This document shows positions 1 to 7,348 of a DNA stretch of 34,442 bases, piece after piece. The position numbers and the translations under genes are program-made. Position 1 is the first letter of the stretch; each line of letters opens with the position of its first letter. This DNA comes from DAOTVS01 sp034436375 (lineage in GTDB: Bacteria > Chloroflexota > Anaerolineae > SpSt-313): the NCBI GenBank assembly GCA_034436375.1, contig DAOTVS010000282.1:1-34442 (forward strand), written 5' to 3'. The notes beneath the pieces are model-generated. The model saw only the letters and a list, made by a program, of their open reading frames with translations, ran no database searches and was not told the origin of the DNA.

Positions 1-60
1 CAACCGTACTTGGTCCAGCCGGCCCCCAGTAACAGCCGGCCAAGGTGCTGCGCGCCTGCC

Positions 61-157
61 CGCCAAATCCCCCGAATGGCTCCACTCCGGTCGCGTGCGA
101 AACGCGATGCCCGGATAGGATCCGCGCGCCCCGATGGGTAAGTACGGCTGTAGTGTT
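61..157 (+). repeat. Left copy of a ~97-bp repeat, inverted relative to the right end
   Basis: This stretch reads as the reverse complement of the region near 34322-34420, with only scattered mismatches. Both copies contain the blocks AATGGCTCCACTCCGGTCGC and GCCCGGATAGGATCCGCG. The match starts at about base 61, stops around base 157, just before the first gene's Shine-Dalgarno, and does not extend to the outer 60 bases. No coding is apparent. It behaves as a dispersed repeat, and both window ends may be assembly break points in that family. Confidence 0.85.
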
Positions 158-174
158 AGCCCACGGAGGAACCC

Positions 175-447
175 TTGGATTGGAAAATCGCTGCCACAAC
201 CTTTGGCCTGCTCTTCCTCGCTGAGCTCGGTGACAAGACCCAGCTCGCCGTCATCAACATGACCTGCAAACACCAAAAGCCGCTGGCCATCTTCCTCGGC
301 GCTACCGCAGCGCTGGCCACCGTCACCCTCATCGGCGTCCTCGGCGGTGAGGCCATTACCCGCGTTGTGCCAGCCCAGCTCCTGGGGAAAATCTCGGCGA
401 TCCTCTTTATCGTGCTCGGCATTCTGATGTTATCCGGCAAGCTATAG
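175..447 (+). CDS. TMEM165/GDT1 (UPF0016) family divalent-cation transporter, single-repeat form
   Basis: A 90-residue, very hydrophobic protein with three predicted membrane helices. The family signature E-L-G-D-K-T-Q lies at residues 17-23 in the first helix; in the family this acidic motif binds Mn2+ or Ca2+. Eukaryotic and many bacterial members are about twice as long and carry two motifs, so this half-size form would need to act as a homodimer or pair with another half. No second half is seen here. The start is a TTG at 175 preceded by GGAGGA at 165-170, a good spacing; no better ATG exists. A palindromic repeat follows the stop. Family assignment is firm; the exact ion is not shown by sequence. 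Confidence 0.82.
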   Translation: MDWKIAATTFGLLFLAELGDKTQLAVINMTCKHQKPLAIFLGATAALATVTLIGVLGGEAITRVVPAQLLGKISAILFIVLGILMLSGKL

Positions 448-456
448 CTCTGGACG

Positions 457-484
457 TGACAGGTTTCGAAAACCTGTCAGGTCT
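457..484 (+). repeat. Palindromic TGACAGGT repeat, copy 1
   Basis: The bases read TGACAGGTTT, CG, AAAACCTGTCA and then GGTCT, forming a near-perfect hairpin. A second member with the same arms and the same trailing GGTCT lies at 29675-29700. It sits between the transporter stop and the next gene. There is no U-tract, so it looks like a dispersed repeat rather than a classical terminator. Confidence 0.7.
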
Positions 485-559
485 GCGCAAGGTTCAGGTC
501 TGTCGCGGCCTCGCTCTTGCTGTGATAGCGCTAGACCATTCGCGAAAGGAGTCTTGTAC

Positions 560-1189
560 ATGGCCATCATCGATATCTCAGTTCCCCTGCACAACGGTGT
601 GGTCGTCTGGCCCTCGGACCCACCCTTCCACATCGAGCGGCGGCGGACCATCGAAAAAGATGGCGCCAATGTCTCCGATGTTTCCTTGAGCACTCATACC
701 GGCACCCACGTGGACCCGCCGATCCACTTTGTCCCGGGCGGCGCCACCGAGGACCAGATGTCCCTCGACGTCCTCATCGGCCCGGCTGACGTCATTGACC
801 TGCCCACCGTGAGCCGTGTCACCGCCGCCGACCTCGAGCGCGCCGGCGTGCCCGCCGATTGCCGCCGCCTGCTCCTGCGCACGCGCAATTCCCGCTATTG
901 GGAGGCGGGCGACATGACCTTCCACCAGGATTATGTCGCCCTGGATGCCGACGGCGCCCAGTGGATCGTCGACCGGGGCATCGGCCTGGTTGGTATTGAC
1001 TACCTCTCCATCGAGCCCTACAAAATGCCCGGTCACCCGGTGCACAAGACGCTCCTGCAGGCCAGCGTCATCTCACTGGAGACCATTGACCTTTCCAGGG
1101 TGACGCCCGGGCGTTATCAGCTCATCTGCCTGCCGCTGCTGCTGCAGGGCGCCGATGGCGGGCCGGCCCGCGCCGTGCTCGTGCGCTAA
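560..1189 (+). CDS. Cyclase family protein (kynurenine formamidase-like metal hydrolase)
   Basis: A 209-residue protein of the cyclase family (PF04199), metal-dependent hydrolases including kynurenine formamidase and related amidases or lactonases. The diagnostic motif H-T-G-T-H-V-D-P-P-I-H-F is near residues 49-60; its His and Asp residues bind the metal in the family. A later region with G-I-D-Y-L-S-I-E matches the conserved second half. The ATG at 560 is chosen over an upstream TTG at 554 because AAAGGAG at 545-551 is correctly spaced for it. No tryptophan-pathway neighbours are present, so the substrate is open. The gene stands alone between two palindromic gaps. Confidence 0.85.
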   Translation: MAIIDISVPLHNGVVVWPSDPPFHIERRRTIEKDGANVSDVSLSTHTGTHVDPPIHFVPGGATEDQMSLDVLIGPADVIDLPTVSRVTAADLERAGVPADCRRLLLRTRNSRYWEAGDMTFHQDYVALDADGAQWIVDRGIGLVGIDYLSIEPYKMPGHPVHKTLLQASVISLETIDLSRVTPGRYQLICLPLLLQGADGGPARAVLVR

Positions 1190-1200
1190 TTCCGCCGCCG

Positions 1201-1266
1201 GCTGCCGCATACCCATCATAGGGACGGCCCGGCGGGCCGTGTATCTGATGGGCTGTGCCCGGCAGC
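1201..1266 (+). terminator. Nested hairpin after the cyclase gene
   Basis: Three nested complementary pairs are visible: GCTGCCG (1201-1207) with CGGCAGC (1260-1266), CCCATCA (1212-1218) with TGATGGG (1246-1252), and ACGGCCC (1224-1230) with GGGCCGT (1234-1240). The structure begins 12 bases after the stop. It has no T-run, so termination is only possible. A similar ACGGCCC/GGGCCGT core preceded by CATAGGG occurs at about 15150-15179, so it may be a dispersed element. Confidence 0.45.
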
Positions 1267-1386
1267 ACGCAACACAGGCCGCCGGCCCATCTCTACGGTA
1301 TTCGTTCCGAAATGCGCCCGCGTTGCGCGTAGGGCGGGCTTGCTGTCCCGCCATGGGATGCTCGTTCACCAGAAAGGACTCTTCCC

Positions 1387-3852
1387 ATGTCACCCGAACA
1401 GAAGCGCAGCTACCGCACCCTCATCACCCAGGACCCCTTTACCCATTTCGGCGCCGACGTCTCCTGGCAGGAGATCGGCCGCTGGCCCGCCTCCTGGATT
1501 CACCTGCCTGCAGCAGGCGAGCCCCCCTTCGTTGTCGCCTACCGCTGCCGCTTTGCCGTAGAACAGCCTGCCACCGTACGCATCCACGTCAGCGCCGACG
1601 AGCGCTATGAGCTTTTCCTCGATGGCGAGCGCATAGGCCGCAGCAGCGAGCATGGCGATCCTCGGCATTGGTTCTACGAAACCTACGACCTGCCTCTGGC
1701 CGCCGGCGAGCATATGCTGGTGGCGCGCGTCCACTCGCTGGGCGAGTACGCCATTCACCCACAGATGACGGCCCACCCCGGCTTTCTCCTGGCGCCCGAG
1801 GACGAGGCGTGGGTGCAACGGCTGGGCACGGGGGCAGCCCCTTGGGAGGCGAAAAAGCTGGGAGGCTATGCCTTCACTCCGCCCGTCTTTGCCTGGGCCA
1901 CCGGCGCGGGCCAACGTGTCGATGGCGCCAACTTCCCTTGGGGCTTTGAGCGTGGCGAGGGCGAAGGCTGGCAGCCGGTCACCGTGCTCGAGCCGGGCTC
2001 CAGCTACAACGCTATCTTTGGCATCCCGCCGCGGCACCGCATGGAACCGGCCACCCTGCCCCCGATGCTGGAAGAGCCACGCCAGGTGGGCTCGGCCCGT
2101 CTGGTGGCGGCAATCACGGCAGACGACCTGCCGGCCCCTGCCGCCTCAGAGCAAGTAGGCCCCCGGAATCAGCGCCCGGCTCCCCGCAACGCCGTCATGA
2201 CCCCGGCCCGCACCGCAGATCATCTGCCGGCGGAGGCGCAGGCCTGGAACGATCTCCTGGCCGGCCGCGGCGCTGTTACCATCCCACCCCACACCTGGCG
2301 TCGAGTCATCGTCGACCTGGAGAACTATTACTGTGCTTACCTGCAGCTGACCACATCGGGCGGCGCGCAGAGCGAGATACGCGCCCACTGGGCCGAGGCG
2401 CTTTTCGAAAAACCCAGCTATTTCGCTCCCAAGGGCAACCGCAACGTCATCGAGGGCAAGTTCTTTGTCGGCATCGGCGACACCTTCCTCCCCGACGGCG
2501 GCGCGCACCGCCGCTTCGAGAGCTTGTGGTGGCAGGCCGGCCGCTATGTCGAGTTTGTGGTGCACACCGGCAGCGAGCCCCTCACGATCGAGGGCCTGCG
2601 CTTGCTGGAAACGCGCTACCCCCTGGAACCGGAGAGCACCTTTACCGCCAGCGACCCGCGCCTCACCGGGATGGCGCCCATCCTCCTGCGCGGCCTGCAG
2701 ATGTGCGCCCACGACACCTACATGGACTGCCCCTACTATGAGCGGCTCATGTACGTCGGCGACTGCCGCCTGGAAGTGCTGACAACCTACGTCCTCACCC
2801 ACGATGACCGCCTGCCGCGCAAGGCGCTGCGCCTCTTCGAGATTTCGCGCCAGCCCTCCGGCATCACCCAATCGCGCTACCCCACCCGTCAGGATCAGAT
2901 CATTCCTCCCTTCTCCCTCTGGTGGGTCGGCATGGTGCGCGACTATGCCCTCTGGCGCGGCGACCCGGCCTTTGTAGCGCAGATGATGCCCGGCGTGCAC
3001 AGTGTAATCGAAGCCTTCCAACAACACATCCGCGAGGATGGGCTCTTGCACGCCGTGGAAGGTTGGAATTTCACAGATTGGGTCCCTGGCTGGCCCTCGG
3101 GCATGCCGCCCGAAGCCATGGCCGGCGCCAGCGGGGTCATCAACTGGCACCTCGTCTACACCCTTGCGCTCCTGGCTGACCTGGAGGAGATGCTTGGCCA
3201 GCCGGAGCGGGCCTCGTTGACCCGGAAAAGCGCCGCCTCGCTGGCAGATGCCGCCCACAAAGCCTTTTGGGATGAGGGCCGCGGCCTCTATGCCGATGAC
3301 CGCGCCCACCGGCGCTTTTCCGAGCATACGCAGTGCCTGGCGCTGCTGAGCGGCCAGTTGCCTCCGGAGCGGCGGCAGCGCGTGGCTGCGGGCCTGCTCA
3401 ACGCCCCGGACCTGGCGCGCGCCACCATCTACTTTATGCACTATCTCTTCGAGACCTACCGCGAGTTGGGCCGCATCGATGCCCTCTACGAGCGGCTCGG
3501 CCTCTGGTTCGACCTGGAGGGCACCGGCTTTAAGACCACCTTCGAGCACCCAGAGCCCTCCCGCTCTGACTGCCACGGTTGGGGCGCCCACCCACTCTAC
3601 CACTACTACGCCACCCTGTTGGGCATCCGGCCAGCCGGCCTGGGCTTCCGCCGCGTCGAGATCACGCCCCAACTGGGCCCCCTGACCGAGGCCCGTGGCC
3701 GCATGGTACACCCTCTGGGTGAGATCACCGCCGATTTCCACGTTGAGGGGGGCGCCATCCATGGCCGGGTTGCCCTGCCAGAAGGCGTCGAAGGCGTTCT
3801 ACGCGCCAACGGGATGGCCATCCCGCTGGCAGGGGGCACAGTCGAGTTCTAG
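1387..3852 (+). CDS. GH78-like alpha-L-rhamnosidase (six-hairpin glycosidase)
   Basis: An 821-residue protein with the layout of bacterial alpha-L-rhamnosidases: N-terminal beta-sandwich domains (about 1-420), an (alpha/alpha)6 barrel (about 430-740) and a C-terminal beta domain. The motif D-C-P-Y-Y-E-R-L-M-Y-V-G-D near residues 447-459 corresponds to the GH78 catalytic-acid region. A late F-E-H-P-E-P-S-R-S-D-C-H-G-W-G segment from residue 719 matches the conserved Glu/Ser-His region before the L-G-I-R-P barrel end. No signal peptide is evident, suggesting a cytoplasmic enzyme. The ATG at 1387 has AAAGGA at 1373-1378. A KDG kinase and a KDPG aldolase follow, consistent with sugar catabolism, but separate repeats lie between them. 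Activity on rhamnosides is inferred; other six-hairpin specificities are possible. Confidence 0.8.
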   Translation: MSPEQKRSYRTLITQDPFTHFGADVSWQEIGRWPASWIHLPAAGEPPFVVAYRCRFAVEQPATVRIHVSADERYELFLDGERIGRSSEHGDPRHWFYETYDLPLAAGEHMLVARVHSLGEYAIHPQMTAHPGFLLAPEDEAWVQRLGTGAAPWEAKKLGGYAFTPPVFAWATGAGQRVDGANFPWGFERGEGEGWQPVTVLEPGSSYNAIFGIPPRHRMEPATLPPMLEEPRQVGSARLVAAITADDLPAPAASEQVGPRNQRPAPRNAVMTPARTADHLPAEAQAWNDLLAGRGAVTIPPHTWRRVIVDLENYYCAYLQLTTSGGAQSEIRAHWAEALFEKPSYFAPKGNRNVIEGKFFVGIGDTFLPDGGAHRRFESLWWQAGRYVEFVVHTGSEPLTIEGLRLLETRYPLEPESTFTASDPRLTGMAPILLRGLQMCAHDTYMDCPYYERLMYVGDCRLEVLTTYVLTHDDRLPRKALRLFEISRQPSGITQSRYPTRQDQIIPPFSLWWVGMVRDYALWRGDPAFVAQMMPGVHSVIEAFQQHIREDGLLHAVEGWNFTDWVPGWPSGMPPEAMAGASGVINWHLVYTLALLADLEEMLGQPERASLTRKSAASLADAAHKAFWDEGRGLYADDRAHRRFSEHTQCLALLSGQLPPERRQRVAAGLLNAPDLARATIYFMHYLFETYRELGRIDALYERLGLWFDLEGTGFKTTFEHPEPSRSDCHGWGAHPLYHYYATLLGIRPAGLGFRRVEITPQLGPLTEARGRMVHPLGEITADFHVEGGAIHGRVALPEGVEGVLRANGMAIPLAGGTVEF

Positions 3853-3857
3853 TATGA

Positions 3858-4077
3858 TCTGAAAATAGCGCCAGGGCCCTTGCGGGCATTTGCCGGCTGG
3901 CCCTCTCCGCCCAAGCCCGGCCTGATCTCAGAGGATGTGGGTCTGTGGGGCGGCCGCTGTGCGGCCGCCCCACAGACCCACACCGCATACAAGGCCTGTT
4001 CCGGCCGCATGCGGAGCATGACGCCCAGAAGCTGAAAGGCGTTTTCACCGTGCGTTGTGCCCAATCGGGCATGGGTG
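3858..4077 (+). repeat. ~220-bp dispersed repeat, copy A, with a perfect 21-bp hairpin
   Basis: Nearly all of the 306-base gap between the rhamnosidase and the KDG kinase is this element. The same sequence occurs inverted at about 22866-23085 (CTGAAAATAGCGCCAGGGCC at one end, GCATGCGGAGCATGACGCCC in the middle), with dispersed mismatches. A partial third copy is at about 14178-14245. In this copy GTGGGTCTGTGGGGCGGCCGC at 3937-3957 pairs perfectly with 3961-3981 across a 3-base loop. The 22.9-kb copy keeps the arms but has mutated positions. No gene is seen in it. Confidence 0.85.
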
Positions 4078-4083
4078 ACGGAT

Positions 4084-4112
4084 TTGCGGTTTTGGGTCAG
4101 TGGCGGTATGGT
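4084..4112 (+). promoter_or_regulatory. Possible sigma-70-type promoter for the KDG kinase
   Basis: TTGCGG at 4084-4089 and TATGGT at 4107-4112 are separated by exactly 17 bases. It lies just outside the 220-bp repeat and about 45 bases before the kinase start. It is a pattern match only. Confidence 0.4.
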
Positions 4113-4158
4113 AGTGGTGAAAGTGCCATCAGCTGTGACCATCCCCAGGAGGTTATCC

Positions 4159-5193
4159 GTGGACAAGAAGGTCGTCACCTTTGGCGAGATTATGATGCGT
4201 CTCTCTCCCCCGGGCTACCAGCGCTTTGTGCAGGCGCGCTCATTCGATTGTATCTATGGCGGCGGCGAGGCCAACGTAGCCGTCTCTCTGGCCAACTATG
4301 GGCAGGCTGTGGATTATGTCACCCGGCTGCCCAACAATGAGCTGGGCGAGGCGTGCCTGCAGTATCTGCGCCAGTACGGTGTCGGCACCGGCAAAATCGT
4401 GCGCGGCGGCGACCGCCTGGGCATTTACTTTATGGAGATGGGCGCCGCACAGCGCGCCAGCAAAGTCGTCTATGACCGCGCCGGTTCCTCCCTGGCCACC
4501 ATCAAGCCCGGTATGATCGACTGGCGAGCCGTTTTCGCCGATGCCGATTGGTTCCACTGGACGGGCATCACTCCCGCCGTTTCGGAAGGCGCCGCCCAGG
4601 TCTGCCTGGAAGCCGCCCGCACTGCACGCGAGATGGGCCTCACCGTCTCCTGCGACCTCAACTACCGGGCCAACCTCTGGAAGTGGGGGCGCAAGGCGGG
4701 CGAGGTCATGCCAGAGTTGGTGGAGCAGAGCCATATCGCCGTCGGCAACGAGGAGGATGCTGACAAGGTCTTTGGCATCCGCGCTGCGGGCGCCGACGTC
4801 TCTGCTGGCAAAGTTGAGGCCGCTGCCTATCGCAGCGTCTGTGAGCAACTCCACCAGCGCTTCCCCAATCTGAACCTCATAGCCATCACCCTGCGCGGCT
4901 CGCTCTCGGCCAGCCACAACACCTGGTCGGGCGTCCTCTGGGAGCAGGGAGAGCTCATGACCGCACCCATCCATGACATCACCAACATCGTCGACCGCGT
5001 GGGCGGCGGCGACGCCTTTGTGGGTGGGCTCATCTACGGCCTGCGCACCTTTAACGATCACCGGCGCGCTCTGCACTTTGCCGTCGCCGCCTCGTGCCTC
5101 AAGCACACCATCCTGGGCGACTTTAACCTGGTCACCAAGGCCGAAGTGGAAAAACTCATGGCAGGCGATGCCTCTGGCCGCGTCTCCCGCTGA
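4159..5193 (+). CDS. kdgK: 2-dehydro-3-deoxygluconate (KDG) kinase, PfkB family
   Basis: A 344-residue ribokinase/PfkB-family sugar kinase. It phosphorylates 2-keto-3-deoxygluconate to KDPG using ATP in the lower Entner-Doudoroff or uronate pathway. The N-terminal V-T-F-G-E-I-M-M-R-L-S-P and Y-G-G-G-E-A-N-V-A substrate-side motifs are typical of KDG kinases. The C-terminal signature D-R-V-G-G-G-D-A-F carries the catalytic Asp at about residue 285. The start is the GTG at 4159, with AGGAGG at 4147-4152; a longer reading from 4057 would translate repeat sequence and lacks a ribosome site. KDPG aldolase follows 170 bases on, which fixes the specificity better than the sequence alone. Confidence 0.88.
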   Translation: MDKKVVTFGEIMMRLSPPGYQRFVQARSFDCIYGGGEANVAVSLANYGQAVDYVTRLPNNELGEACLQYLRQYGVGTGKIVRGGDRLGIYFMEMGAAQRASKVVYDRAGSSLATIKPGMIDWRAVFADADWFHWTGITPAVSEGAAQVCLEAARTAREMGLTVSCDLNYRANLWKWGRKAGEVMPELVEQSHIAVGNEEDADKVFGIRAAGADVSAGKVEAAAYRSVCEQLHQRFPNLNLIAITLRGSLSASHNTWSGVLWEQGELMTAPIHDITNIVDRVGGGDAFVGGLIYGLRTFNDHRRALHFAVAASCLKHTILGDFNLVTKAEVEKLMAGDASGRVSR

Positions 5194-5210
5194 GTGCGGA
5201 AACCACCAGG

Positions 5211-5311
5211 GTTTGTAGTGGGCGCTTGAGCGCTCCGGACCAACCCGCCGGTAGTGGACAGAGATCTTCTCCGTCACCCCGGGCAGAGCGCTCAAGCGCT
5301 CACTACAAGCC
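5211..5311 (+). repeat. Nested inverted repeat of the TTGTAGTG family, GAGCGCT type
   Basis: The left arm 5211-5235 (GTTTGTAGTG plus GGCGCTTGAGCGCTC) is matched in reverse by 5286-5311 across a ~50-base spacer. Each arm also contains its own small palindrome, AGCGCT-TG-AGCGCT. The same architecture with a different core is at 20353-20422. It fills most of the gap between kdgK and the aldolase gene. Confidence 0.8.
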
Positions 5312-5325
5312 TCTCTGCAATGGCT

Positions 5326-5352
5326 CTTTACGCATTACGGATTACGTGTTAC
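5326..5352 (+). repeat. TTACGCATTACG-type short repeat
   Basis: The bases TTTACGCATTACGGATTACG, followed by TGTTACGG, repeat a TTACG unit and run straight into the aldolase's ribosome site. Related TTACGCAT/TGATGCGTAA sequences flank the gaps at 13534, 18667-18775 and 22156-22340. Confidence 0.6.
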
Positions 5353-5363
5353 GGAGGTATACC

Positions 5364-6038
5364 ATGGCCCGTTTTCCTCGCATGCAGGTTCTCAACAGCG
5401 TTCTTGACCTTGGCCTGATCCCTGTCTTTTACCATGAAGACCTGGAGACCGCCAAGAACATCGTCGCCGCCTGCGCCGCGGGCGGCGCCAGGGTCGTCGA
5501 GTTTACCAACCGCGGCGACCTGGCCTATGAGGTCTTTGCCGGCTTGGTGCGCCACTTTACCAAGGCTGACCCATCAATCATCCTGGGGGTGGGCTCGGTC
5601 GTCGACCCCGGCACTGCCGCCCTCTACATCGCCTCGGGCGCCAATTTCGTCGTCGGCCCTGTCTTGAACCCTGAGGTCGCCCGCGTGTGCAACCGTCGCA
5701 AGGTCGCCTACATGCCCGGCTGTGGCAGCGCCTCTGAGATCTCCGCCGCCGAAGAGCTGGGCGTCGAGATTTGCAAGATCTTCCCTGGCGCCGAGGTAGG
5801 CGGCCCAAGCTTCGTCAAAGCGATCCTGGGCCCTTGCCCGTGGAGCCGCCTCATGCCTACCGGCGGCGTCGAGGCCACCCGAGAGTCGGTGAACGCCTGG
5901 TTCAAGGCCGGCGTCTGCGCCGTGGGCGTTGGCTCCAACCTCATCACCAAACAGGCCGTCGCTAACGGCGATTACGGCGCCATCAGCGCCCGCGTCGCCG
6001 AGATGCTGCAGTGGATCAGGGAGGCGCGGGGCAAGTAG
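5364..6038 (+). CDS. eda: KDPG / 4-hydroxy-2-oxoglutarate aldolase
   Basis: A 224-residue class I aldolase that splits KDPG into pyruvate and glyceraldehyde-3-phosphate. The Schiff-base Lys is in the C-K-I-F-P-G motif at about residue 138. The conserved Glu is in G-A-R-V-V-E-F-T-N-R-G at residue 46. The late M-P-T-G-G-V motif binds phosphate in the family. ATG at 5364 is preceded by GGAGG at 5353-5357; the open frame runs upstream to 5226 but only through repeat DNA. It is paired with the upstream KDG kinase in one pathway. Variants of this family act on galactonate or fuconate analogues, so the exact sugar acid is inferred. Confidence 0.87.
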   Translation: MARFPRMQVLNSVLDLGLIPVFYHEDLETAKNIVAACAAGGARVVEFTNRGDLAYEVFAGLVRHFTKADPSIILGVGSVVDPGTAALYIASGANFVVGPVLNPEVARVCNRRKVAYMPGCGSASEISAAEELGVEICKIFPGAEVGGPSFVKAILGPCPWSRLMPTGGVEATRESVNAWFKAGVCAVGVGSNLITKQAVANGDYGAISARVAEMLQWIREARGK

Positions 6039-6050
6039 CACCGGGAGACA

Positions 6051-6093
6051 CGGAGAGCATCGAGGGCGGGCTTTCTTCCCCCCGTGCTCTCCG
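6051..6093 (+). terminator. Hairpin after the KDPG aldolase
   Basis: CGGAGAGCA at 6051-6059 pairs perfectly with TGCTCTCCG at 6085-6093, starting 12 bases after the stop. There is no clear T-run, so termination is tentative. Confidence 0.35.
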
Positions 6094-6234
6094 CTGACCA
6101 AAGGGTAATGCTCTGCGCCCACGACTCATGAAAGATCGGGTGCGGCTTGATTTGGGGCCAGGAACGAAACCGCCGAAGGGGCCACAATCCGCTTAGGCAC
6201 GTTGTCCCATAGGGCACCCAGGTGGGCGAGTCGC

Positions 6235-6263
6235 TTGCACGCGCAGCTTCTTTATGATATGCT
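6235..6263 (+). promoter_or_regulatory. Probable promoter for the nitroreductase group
   Basis: TTGCAC at 6235-6240 and TATGCT at 6258-6263 are spaced by 17 bases, about 30 bases before the nitroreductase start. The local base composition is also AT-richer than the surroundings. Confidence 0.55.
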
Positions 6264-6291
6264 CACAGCAAGCACATTTCAGGAGGGCAGC

Positions 6292-6825
6292 ATGGATGAC
6301 TTGCTCGATATCATCCGCCGGCGCTTTAGTGTGCGCCGCATGAAAGATGAGCCCCTGCCGCCCGGCGCCATCGAGCGCCTGTTTGAGGCGGCGCGCCTGG
6401 CCCCATCGTGGGCCAATACCCAATGCTGGGATTTTATCGCCGTCACCGATCCGCAGGTGCGCCGGGCGTTGGCGGCCGCGGGCGGGCCTAAGAACGCCAT
6501 GCCCAAGGCGCCCCTCATCGTTGTGGCTTGCGCCCGGCCAGGGGTTTCGGGCAGCCGCGGCGGGCTAGATTACTCCATGCTCGATATGGGCATTGCCGTC
6601 GAACACCTGATCTTGGAGGCCACTGCTCTGGGCCTCGGCACCTGCTGGGTAGGCTGGTTCAACGAGGAGATGGTCAAGGAGATCCTCGGCATCCCCGCAG
6701 AGGTGCGCGTAGCCGCCATGGTCCCCGTCGGCATCCCCGACGAAGAGCCTCGCCACAGCGACCGCCGGCCCATGGAGGATATCGTCTCTTGGAACCGGTG
6801 GCGAGGGTCGCGGAAAGCTGTCTGA
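6292..6825 (+). CDS. Nitroreductase family protein
   Basis: A 177-residue FMN-dependent nitroreductase-fold protein that would use NAD(P)H to reduce nitro compounds, quinones or similar acceptors. The N-terminal R-R-R-F-S-V-R-R-M phosphate-binding stretch and A-P-S-W-A-N-T-Q-C-W-D-F (about residues 37-48) are family hallmarks. The A-L-G-L-G-T-C-W-V-G-W region near residue 110 is the usual FMN and dimer-contact segment. AGGAGG at 6281-6286 supports the ATG at 6292. The next gene begins 5 bases after the stop, so the two are probably co-transcribed. The physiological substrate is unknown. Confidence 0.88.
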   Translation: MDDLLDIIRRRFSVRRMKDEPLPPGAIERLFEAARLAPSWANTQCWDFIAVTDPQVRRALAAAGGPKNAMPKAPLIVVACARPGVSGSRGGLDYSMLDMGIAVEHLILEATALGLGTCWVGWFNEEMVKEILGIPAEVRVAAMVPVGIPDEEPRHSDRRPMEDIVSWNRWRGSRKAV

Positions 6826-6830
6826 GCGCC

Positions 6831-7328
6831 ATGAGCCTGCTGGGCCAACAGATCACTGTCCACAAACAGGATGCCGACGGCCGCCCGGTCTTTAGTTGGC
6901 AGGGCGCCGTGATTGCCCAAGACAGCGCGCAGATCACCATCGAAGCCTCCTTCAACCGCGAGGCCGTGGACCTGGGCTTCTACACCATGGAGCGGGGTGA
7001 CCTGTTTCGCGAGACCTATGGCTTTGAGCGCTGGTGGAATGTGTTCGCAGTCTGCAGCCCCGGGGGCCGGCTGCGCGGCTGGTACTGCAATATCACCCGC
7101 CCGCCCCGGTTGGTGGGCCACGATCTCTACTATGACGATCTGGCGCTCGATGTGCTCGTCGCGCCCGACGGGCGCCTGCGTATCGATGACGAGGATGAGT
7201 TCCAGGCCTTACACCTCGACCGGCGCGACCCAGAGGCCTATCGCCAGGCCCTGGCCGCCCTCGCCGAGTTGCAGGCCCTGGCAGAGAACCGTCGCCCGCC
7301 TTTTGCGCCGGTCAACTCTGGTGTTTGA
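6831..7328 (+). CDS. DUF402 (FomD-like) domain protein, possible nucleotide phosphohydrolase
   Basis: A 165-residue DUF402 protein. The central W-W-N-V-F-A-V and the acidic Y-Y-D-D-L-A-L-D-V-L-V-A-P-D-G run (about residues 100-114), followed by D-D-E-D-E-F, match the metal-binding face of the family. That family includes nucleoside diphosphate hydrolases and the FomD nucleotidyl hydrolase. It starts at ATG 6831, 5 bases after the nitroreductase stop, with only a weak ribosome site, so translational coupling is likely. The following membrane-protein gene overlaps or closely follows its stop. Enzymatic activity is inferred from the family. Confidence 0.8.
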   Translation: MSLLGQQITVHKQDADGRPVFSWQGAVIAQDSAQITIEASFNREAVDLGFYTMERGDLFRETYGFERWWNVFAVCSPGGRLRGWYCNITRPPRLVGHDLYYDDLALDVLVAPDGRLRIDDEDEFQALHLDRRDPEAYRQALAALAELQALAENRRPPFAPVNSGV

Positions 7329-7348
7329 CGCTTCACGAGGTACGCCCT

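Noticed and set aside
2146..3762. 538-codon minus-strand open frame across the rhamnosidase
   Set aside because: It is exactly antisense to the GH78 catalytic domain, its translation is low-complexity and lacks family motifs, and GC-rich codon bias explains it.
4057..4158. 34-codon N-terminal extension of KDG kinase
   Set aside because: It would translate repeat DNA and promoter sequence and has no ribosome site, whereas GTG 4159 follows AGGAGG.
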